Below are positions 57,407 through 64,000 of a DNA stretch of 64,000 nt, piece by piece. Each line of letters starts with the position of its first letter. Position 1 is the first letter of the stretch. Location: contig CAWCXI010000021.1 of NCBI GenBank assembly GCA_963799415.1, forward strand, positions 36,504-100,503, given 5' to 3'. The notes under the pieces are model-generated. The model did no database searches. It was not told where the DNA came from and worked only from the letters and a program-made list of their open reading frames with translations. This stretch comes from JAMXLO01 sp963799415. GTDB lineage: Bacteria > Pseudomonadota > Alphaproteobacteria > Acetobacterales > Acetobacteraceae. A program made the translations under genes and the position numbers.

Positions 57407-60400
57407 ATGCCGGTGACGAATACGCTCGACACTGAGGCCCCGGCTGTTGAGGCGAACGAGGCTGGCGGTGGCGCTGAGGCGGTCGATGCACCGCCCCGTC
57501 GGCGGGTCAGCGCCATCCTGCGCGAGCTGATCAGCCCCCTGCAGATCTGGAATGGTGCGCTCCTCCTTTGGAAAGCGTTGGGCAGTTTTGTGCTGGCTCT
57601 GTCAGGGGTGATCGCGGTGGTCGTGATCGCGATACTGCTGATACAGGGGCTGACTCGCCGCACCATCGCGCTTCAGCCGATTGCCGTGCCGAAGGAGCTG
57701 GCCGACAGAGGCTACGCGCCGGATGTGGCGGCCAGCCGGTTGCGCGATGCCATGAATGCCGTTGTGGCGAGGTCGCTGGCGCCAAAGGGTCCGGAGATCG
57801 CCTTGCGCGGCGATGTGCCGGACATCGTGGTCCCTACGGTCGGCATGTCGATCGACAGCGTGGTTACGGCGATCCGGGGCTTTCTGCACAGCAATCGGCG
57901 TCGGACCGTATCCGGCGAGTTCACGATCGCTGACGGTCGGCTCTGGTTGCGACTGCGGCTTGACGGGGTGCAGATCTACAGCAGTCGAGCAGGTGGCGAC
58001 GTTCAGCGACCGGATGAATTGCTCGAGACGGCGGTTCTTCATCTGTTTGGCGAGATCGATCCATTCGTCGCGGCGTTGTATTTGTTCACCTATAAGGACG
58101 ACGCGGCTCAGGCACTGGTGATCCTGGACACATTGCCGCAAAACCAGCCGACGTCTGACTGGAATGCAGCAGACCCCTACCTCGTGAAGGCCTGGATCTA
58201 CAATGATCGCGGGAAGTATACCGAGGCAATGGCGGCGGCCGACCAGGCGGTTCGCCTTGAGCCGCAATACGCGCCTGCTCATAACATTCGTGGCAACACG
58301 CTGAAGGCGCAGCACAAGTACGACGAGGCGCTCACCGAATACCGTACGGCCCTGCGGATCGACCCCGACTTTGCTGCGCGGAGCGATATTGCAAGCTTGC
58401 TGCGGGCTGAGCAAAAGAATGCACAGGCCGCGGATGCGTATCGTGAGCTGATAGCGAAGCACCAGAAATACCCATTCTACCATGTAGCGCTCGCTGAGCT
58501 GCTACGCGTTCAGCACGATTCTCAGGGCGCCGCCGGCGAGTTTGCACATGCTGTAGCACTATACCGGGAGATGCTTGCCCGAGACCCGGACAATGCTGCC
58601 ACGCATAGCGGCCTGGGTGATGCACTGAATTCCGAACTCCAACTGGATGCGGCCGCGGACCAGTATCGTGAGGCGGTCAGACTTGAACCAACAAGAGCGA
58701 GCGCCCACCGGGCACTGGGCAGCATATTACACCGGCAGCATGAAAACGGCGCTGCTGTTGTGGAACTTCGCAGGGCGGCTGAGCTCGATGCCACGAACGC
58801 CGAGACACACGAAATACTAAGCGAGGTTCTGCTTGATTTGGGTGATTACGACACGGCTCTGGATGAGGCTCATCGCTCGCTTGATCTGAAATCCGAGGCT
58901 CGCCGACGGTCATATCGCGCTGGGCAACATCCTGCTCAGAGAGGGCAAACTCGATGATGCGGGGGTGGAATATCATCTGGCCTTAGAACTCGATTCAGAT
59001 CATGCGAGTGCACACGGCAATATCGGCCTTGTTCTTGAGCGCCAGGGCAAGGCCAACGAAGCGTTTCGGGAATATCGACTCGCGATTGATCGCGACCCGG
59101 TGCAGGCGGAGGCGCACAACGGTCTCGGCGTCGCGTTGGACGATCTGAATATGCACGACGAGGCGATGGAGGAATATCGAAGAGCCATGGAGCTCGACCC
59201 GAAGCTCGCCGATGTGCACAACAATGTCGGTAGGGCTCTAACCGATCAGGGCAGGTATGACGACGCGATTGTGCAATTACGCAAGGCCATCGAGCTGGAC
59301 CCGAGGTTGGCGGAACCACACTATGGGATAGGCCTTATCCTCAGGGATCAGCACAAACTGGACGATGCGATCGTGGAATATCGTGCAGCCATCGCATTAG
59401 ACCCCAAGTCCGCAAATCCGCACAATGGTCTCGGCAACGTTCTTAGTGACCAGGAGAAACTGGACGATGCGATCTTGGAATATCGTGCAGCCATCGCATT
59501 AGACCCCAAGTCCGCAAATCCGCACAATGGTCTCGGCAACGCCTTTCGTGATCAGCACAAGCTGGACGATGCGATTGTAGAATACCGCGCGGCAATCGCG
59601 TTAGATCCGAAGTCCGCAGATCCGCACAATGGTCTCGGCAATGTACTTGGTGATCAGCACAAACTGGACGATGCGATTGTGGAATACCGTGCGGCCATCG
59701 CTCTGGACCCGAAGTCCGCAAATCCGCACAATGGTCTCGGCAATGCTCTTCTTGATCAGCGCAAACTGGACGAAGCGATCGTGGAATATCGCGCGGCCAT
59801 CGTGTTAGATGCGAAGTCCGCAAACCCCCACAATGGTCTCGGCAATGCCCTTGGTGATCAGCAGAAACTGGACGACGCAATTGTGGAATATCGTGAGGCC
59901 ATTGAACTCGCCCCGAAATTCGCGGGGGCGCACCAGAACCTCGGTGACGTCTTTTTGCAGATGAACAAGCTTGACGAGGCCGGGGCGGAGTACCGTAAGG
60001 CGATAGAATTGGACCCGACTTCTTCGGCCGTTCACAGCAACCTTGGTGGCGTCTTGTTGCAACAAGGCAAGCAGGATGATGCCGAGGTGGAATCCCGCAG
60101 GGGGATTGAGCTGGATCCGAAGCTCGCGGCCGCACACTATAATCTGGGCCGCATCATGTACCTCCATCATCGGATCGACGAAGCGCTTGCCGAAACGCGT
60201 CTTGCCATCGAGCTGGAACCTGACAACGCCGCATTCCGTGCCGGGCTTGGCACGTTGCTGCGCGATGCCGGGCGGCGCGAGGACGCTGTCGTCGAGTTTC
60301 GCAAGGCGATTGCTCAGAACGCCAATGAAGCGCTCTATCACGCGCTGCTGGGTTCGCTGCTGTCGCACCTTGCCCAGCAAGATGCGGCCGCGGCGGAGCT

Positions 60401-60638
60401 TCAGTGGGCCTTGGGGCTTGAACCGAAGCTGCCGGGCATTCTCGATGATGCGGCCAAGATGCTCATGGATCGGGCGTCGCAGTCAGGCTCGGCTGATCTG
60501 GCAAGTGCCAACCTGATCGACGCGTGCTGGCTTCTGGTTGCCGCGGGCCAACTTGCACCGGACGATACAGACCGTGGGGTGGCGATGCGACGCGTCGATG
60601 CGCAATTGCTCGGCGGGCAGCGCTGCCCGCCGAGCTAG
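57407..60638 (+). CDS. Large membrane-anchored TPR protein with tandem repeats (one frameshift)
   Basis: About 1077 residues. After an acidic N-terminus comes one membrane helix (LSGVIAVVVIAILLIQGL), then ~200 residues without repeats, and from residue ~260 an almost continuous array of 34-residue tetratricopeptide repeats (NDRGKYTEAMAAADQAVRLEP and so on). Homology passes between frames once near 58897; the joined protein keeps the TPR register. Between about 59345 and 59940, six repeats are almost identical (DQHKLDDAIVEYRAAIALDP). TPR arrays bind partner proteins; the anchor suggests a periplasm- or cytoplasm-facing scaffold at the inner membrane. The partner is unknown. Confidence 0.85.
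59343..59942 (+). repeat. Tandem 102-base repeats inside the TPR gene
   Basis: Six units of about 102 bases encode 34-residue TPRs. The first four differ at only a few codons (KLDDAIVEYRAAIALDP, KSANPHNGLGNVL); the fifth and sixth diverge progressively. Whole phrases such as CCGCACAATGGTCTCGGCAA recur at exactly this spacing. This looks like recent repeat expansion and would be prone to copy-number change or assembly collapse. Confidence 0.9.
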
Positions 60639-60795
60639 CACCTCTGCAGAGAGGTTTGACGGTTTGCCCGAGAGGTCGTCCGTGCGTCATGGCGCCGACC
60701 ATCTGGTTCGGCATGCGTCACTATGCTAGGGCAAAAAAACGGGTGGCCCGACGGTGCTACCATCTTGGATGCCGATTTTGCATCGGAGAGTTTAC

Positions 60796-61371
60796 ATGGA
60801 ACGATATGGGGGAGGGTCGATCGTAATATTAGATTACGACCCGGTCTGGTCGGCGACCTTCGAGCAGGAGCGCACGAGCCTGCATACCGCCCTCGATCCC
60901 CTTGTGCTGGCTGTCGAGCATATTGGAAGTACGGCGGTGCCAGGCTTGGCTGCCAAGCCGATCATCGATCTCCAGTTGAGCGTCCGCAGCCTCGCGGAAG
61001 CACGATCAAGCTGCGTCGGGCCGCTTCAGGCTCTTGGTTATGCCTACATGCCGGAGTACGAAGCCCGGTTGCCAGGTGAGCTTTTCTTCCGGAAGGGACA
61101 ACCATGGACGCATCATCTCCATGTTTTGCAAGGAGACCATCCAAGGTGGCGGCGCCGCCTTCTGTTTCGTGACTATTTGCGCAACCATCCCGAGGTAGCT
61201 CGCGCCTACGCGAAGCTGAAGAGAGATCTGGCTGCGGCGTTCGATGACGATATGTCCGGTTATATGAATGCGAAGACCGCGTTCGTCGCGGCAACGTTGG
61301 CCGAGGCGCTCGGTCCAGGCGAGAAAGTGGTGCTCGATAGACCCGTCCCGCCAGAGACGCCGCGATCCTAA
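60796..61371 (+). CDS. GrpB family protein (UPF0157)
   Basis: A 191-residue protein of the GrpB/UPF0157 family, with a nucleotidyltransferase-like fold. The signature is VEHIGSTAVPGLAAKPIIDLQLSV, and FRKGQPWTHHLHVLQGDH and FRDYLRNHPEVARAYAKLKRDLA complete it. Biochemical function is not well established. The ATG at 60796 follows GGAGAG. It is a single gene after the TPR protein, with C-terminal residues somewhat longer than usual. Confidence 0.85.
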   Translation: MERYGGGSIVILDYDPVWSATFEQERTSLHTALDPLVLAVEHIGSTAVPGLAAKPIIDLQLSVRSLAEARSSCVGPLQALGYAYMPEYEARLPGELFFRKGQPWTHHLHVLQGDHPRWRRRLLFRDYLRNHPEVARAYAKLKRDLAAAFDDDMSGYMNAKTAFVAATLAEALGPGEKVVLDRPVPPETPRS

Positions 61372-61529
61372 TTGGAAGCGCCGTTATCCAGGCAAGCAGA
61401 CGGAAGGGCTCGCCGGCAAACCGTCAAGACCTCTGTGCAGGGGGACTAGTGGTGCGGGGTGTCTGGACCTTCGAGCCAAGCGGAATCCGCCCTCTCCCCT
61501 GATCCTCGCTGACAGGGCACACTCCGCCA

Positions 61530-62663
61530 ATGCTGACCGCCTATCTCGACCCGCGCACCGGGCAGACGTTTCCGCTGGACCAGCCGCGCTGGTGTGGCCC
61601 CGACCACGTGCCACTGCTTCTGACGCCGCTGCCTGGGCTTGCACGCGGGCAGATCGACACCGCCGTGCGCAGCCTGTGGCGGTATCGCGCAGCACTGCCG
61701 TTCCAGCCCGACGATCCGATCACCATGGGCGAGGGCTGCACGCCGCTGATCGGCCGCACGCTGTATGGCGTGCCGGCGCTGCTGAAGTGCGAGTGGTTCA
61801 TGCCCACCGGCAGCTTCAAGGATCGTGGTGCCAGCGTGATGCTGTCGCTGCTGCGCGCGCAGGGCGTACGTGAGGTGCTTGAGGACAGCTCAGGCAATGG
61901 CGGCGCGGCGGTGTCGGCCTATGCGGCCGCTGGCGGGCTGCATGCGACGATCATGGCGCCGGCCTCGACCAGCCCTGCGAAGACAGTGCAGATGCGCGCG
62001 CACAGCGCCACGGTGGAGCTGATCCCTGGCACGCGGCAGGACACCGCCGATGCGGCGGTGAAGCGTTCCGAGACCACGTTCTATGCCAGCCACAACTGGC
62101 ATCCGTTCTTCCTGCACGGCACCAAGACGCTGGCGGACCAAGTGTGGGAGGACCTGGGGTTTCGGCCGCCCGACAACATCATCACGCCATGTGGCGCCGG
62201 GTCGAATGTGCTGGGCTGCGAGATCGGGTTTTCAGAGCTGCTGCGTGGCGGCGAGATCGACACCATGCCGCGCATCTTCGCCGCGCAGCCGGCGAACTGC
62301 GCACCGATCGCGGCGGCGTTCCTTGCCGGCAGCGAGGTGCCGGTCGACACGGAAATAATGCCGACCATCGCGGAGGGGACCGCGATTGCGCAACCGATCC
62401 GGCTTGCCGAAGTGCTTGGCACGCTGCGTGCGACGCGTGGCGGCGCGGTGATGCTGAGCGAGGATGAGATCGGCGCGGCGACGCTCGATCTCGCGCGTAT
62501 TGGCATCTATGTCGAGCCGACATCCGCGCAGGCTGCCGCGGCGTTCCGCAAGCTGCTGGATGCCGGCGCGATTACGCCGGAGCAGACCACGGTGCTGGTG
62601 CTGACCGGCAGTGGGCTGAAGGCGACGCCGCGGATCGCCGAGCTGTTGGGGATGGGGTTGTGA
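61530..62663 (+). CDS. Threonine synthase-like PLP enzyme
   Basis: A 377-residue fold-type II PLP enzyme. The PLP lysine is in MPTGSFKDRGASVMLSL near residue 98. EDSSGNGGAAVSAYAA is the cofactor phosphate loop region, and PCGAGSNVLGCEIGF and VLVLTGSGLKATP the C-terminal sites. The N-terminal CxxC-type cysteines of canonical threonine synthase are reduced to WCGPDHVPL. The family includes threonine synthases and catabolic ammonia-lyases or racemases. With the D-threonine aldolase-like gene 70 bases downstream, a hydroxy-amino-acid role is plausible. Confidence 0.8.
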   Translation: MLTAYLDPRTGQTFPLDQPRWCGPDHVPLLLTPLPGLARGQIDTAVRSLWRYRAALPFQPDDPITMGEGCTPLIGRTLYGVPALLKCEWFMPTGSFKDRGASVMLSLLRAQGVREVLEDSSGNGGAAVSAYAAAGGLHATIMAPASTSPAKTVQMRAHSATVELIPGTRQDTADAAVKRSETTFYASHNWHPFFLHGTKTLADQVWEDLGFRPPDNIITPCGAGSNVLGCEIGFSELLRGGEIDTMPRIFAAQPANCAPIAAAFLAGSEVPVDTEIMPTIAEGTAIAQPIRLAEVLGTLRATRGGAVMLSEDEIGAATLDLARIGIYVEPTSAQAAAAFRKLLDAGAITPEQTTVLVLTGSGLKATPRIAELLGMGL

Positions 62664-62677
62664 GCCGGAGGCACTGC

Positions 62678-62724
62678 CCCCTCCCGCCGGCCCCCTCCCG
62701 CGAGGGGAGGGGAGGGGGAGGGTG
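62678..62724. repeat. GC-rich palindrome, 'CCCCCTCCCGC' family, copy 3
   Basis: GCCCCCTCCCGCCGG followed by CCCCCTCCCGCGAGGGGAGG and GGAGGGGGAGGG, a third relative of the elements at 31343-31423 and 45552-45592. It lies between the threonine synthase-like and the D-threonine aldolase-like genes. Confidence 0.78.
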
Positions 62725-62733
62725 TGATGAGGC

Positions 62734-63823
62734 TTGGCGGAGCTGGCGACGCCTTGCCTGGTGCTGGATCGCGGCATCCTGAAACGCAACATCGGCACCA
62801 TGGCGAGCGGCCGCGGGTCATGGCGTGCCGCTGCGGCCGCACATGAAGACCGCCAAGTCGATCGATGTGGCACGCCTCGCGATTGCGGGGCAGCCCGGGG
62901 GCATCACTGTGTCGACGCTCGCTGAGGCGGAGTACTTCGCGGGGCACGGGGTCACCGACATTCTCTATGCGGTGGGCATCACGCCGCAAAAGCTGGATCA
63001 GGTGGCCAGGCTCAACAGCGGTGGCGCCGGCGTCATGGTGCTGACTGACGATCTCGACACGGCGGACGCGATCGCTGCACAGGAGCGGCCGCCGCGCGTG
63101 CTGATCGAGATCGACTCGGCGAAGGCCGCGGCGGGCTGTCGCCCGACGACGACCTGCTGCTGGAGATCGCGGCGCGGGTAGGCACGCATCTGGCCGGTGT
63201 GATGACGCATGCCGGGCATTCCTATGGCGCACGCAGCCTGGATGACATCGCGCGCATCGCGGAGGACGAGCGTGCCGCGGTGGTGCGCGCCGCGGGACGC
63301 CTGCGCGCGGCCGGTTATGCCTCGCCGATCGTGTCGACGGGCAGTTCGCCCACTGCGCTGCACGCGCGGCGGTTCGACGGCGTGACCGAGGTACGCGCCG
63401 GCGTCTACATGTTCGGCGACCTGTTCCAGGCGGAGATCGGCACGCATGATCTCGACGCGGTCGCGCTGACGGTCCTCACGAGCGTGATCGGCCGGCGGCC
63501 GGGGCGGCTGCTGGTGGACGCCGGCGGGCTGGCGCTGTCGAAGGATCGCAGCACGGCAGATGCGCCGAAGGATTACGGCTTCGGCCTGGTGCTGGATCTG
63601 GCCGGCAGGCGTCGCCATGGCGATGCCATTGTGCCGGCGTGCATATCAGGAGCACGGCGTGGTGGAGGCTGATCCGGGCTTTCCGCTCGATCTGCCGGTC
63701 GGCGCCAGGCTGCGGATTGCGCCGAACCACACCTGCATGACCGCGGCGGCGCATGATCGCTACTTTGTGGTCGAAGGCAGTGACGAAGTCGTGGCAATCT
63801 GGCAGCGTGTGAACGGGTGGTGA
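62734..63823 (+). CDS. D-threonine aldolase/D-serine dehydratase-like protein (frame-shifted)
   Basis: A fold-type III (alanine-racemase-like) PLP enzyme of the DSD1/D-threonine aldolase family, which cleaves D-threonine or dehydrates D-serine with a divalent metal. The PLP lysine is in LRPHMKTAKSIDVA. THAGHSYGA, VSTGSSPTAL and VRAGVYMFGD are typical. The C-terminal metal site is PNHTCMTAAAHDRY. Frame changes occur near 62815, 63130 and 63625, each bridged by continuing homology; about 360 residues in all. The start is a TTG at 62734 (AELATPCLVLDRG). It follows the threonine synthase-like gene on the same strand. Confidence 0.8.
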
Positions 63824-63847
63824 GCGCCACATAGTTTTGAGAGGGAC

Positions 63848-64000
63848 GTGTCTTCCAGAACTCCGATCCAAACGATTGGGGCTTTTATCCCGGGTCCTCC
63901 ACCCCGGTCTCGCCTGTACTCGCGCTGGTGGGGTTTGTCGGACTGTGCTTTCTGGCGGCCGCCGTCGCACGGTTCGATCGTCACGGGGTTGCCGCGTGCT
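63848..64000 (+). CDS. Probable TspO/MBR family protein, cut by the window end
   Basis: From about 63853 the + strand reads FQNSDPNDWGFYPGSSTPVSPVLALVGFVGLCFLAAAV, continuing to RFDRHGVAA at the end of the window. The first membrane helix and its lead resemble TspO/tryptophan-rich sensory proteins, which are five-helix membrane proteins binding porphyrins and steroids. The likely start is the GTG at 63848, but it is one base out of frame with this sequence, so an indel near 63852 is probable. Only about 50 residues are visible. Confidence 0.4.
   Translation, partial: MSSRTPIQTIGAFIPGPPPRSRLYSRWWGLSDCAFWRPPSHGSIVTGLPRA

Noticed and set aside
59343..59942. Tandem repeats as a CRISPR or satellite
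   Set aside because: Units are in frame and encode successive TPRs with no unique spacers.

Overview
The window is GC-rich, densely coded bacterial DNA. The gene families (a CheZ-type phosphatase, DUF29, a DUF3035 lipoprotein beside lspA, MutL with an endonuclease motif, many ABC binding proteins) fit an alphaproteobacterium, most likely Rhodospirillales/Acetobacteraceae. That placement is inferred from gene content only. I recognised no rRNA, tRNA or CRISPR array. Recurrent intergenic palindromes of several families are a clear feature of this genome.

Layout. 0.1-3.8 kb: recF and gyrB, the usual pair near a replication origin. 3.8-6.8 kb: a decayed accessory patch with an inverted-repeat remnant, a truncated HEPN protein, a broken ParA-type ATPase, and a ribbon-helix-helix protein fused to DUF29. 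6.9-16 kb: an FMN monooxygenase, a CheZ-like phosphatase, a hybrid PAS histidine kinase, xseA, a monooxygenase-fold protein, a dipeptidase and purD. 16-26.4 kb: remains of a toxin-antitoxin pair, tadA, a carboxymuconolactone decarboxylase-like protein, a PuuD-like amidotransferase, two branched-chain-type binding proteins, an RluB-like pseudouridine synthase, rsmD, a nitroreductase, an aminotransferase and mutL. 26.7-34.2 kb: a gamma-glutamyltransferase, creA, a zinc-ribbon protein of unknown role, a DUF3035 lipoprotein, lspA and ileS.

34.6-43.0 kb is the most interesting block: vgrG, an unknown helical-repeat protein, a PAAR protein, a 1178-residue Rhs protein with a variable C-terminal toxin region, and an overlapping immunity candidate. 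It reads as an orphan type VI secretion effector cassette. Together with phnDCE (43.0-45.5 kb) it separates ribF from ileS-lspA, genes normally found together and here still in the same orientation, so the whole 11 kb looks like an insertion. 45.6-64 kb: ribF, a MaoC dehydratase, hypotheticals, a cytochrome c, a berberine-bridge-type oxidase, a lytic transglycosylase, a GFA protein, an M20 peptidase, an MBOAT/SGNH acyl-transfer pair, an ArgE-like deacetylase, a large TPR protein with near-identical tandem repeats, a GrpB-family protein, a threonine synthase-like enzyme, a D-threonine aldolase-like enzyme and the start of a probable TspO protein.

Caution on reading frames. Many genes are interrupted by single-base frame changes, including essential ones (recF, gyrB, xseA, mutL, ileS). 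They are densest in the first 12.6 kb. Since several genes that should be indispensable are broken while the protein homology continues in another frame, I treat most as sequencing or assembly errors, annotate the whole gene span, and note where the frame changes. The ParA/HEPN patch is different, because protein sequence is also missing there.
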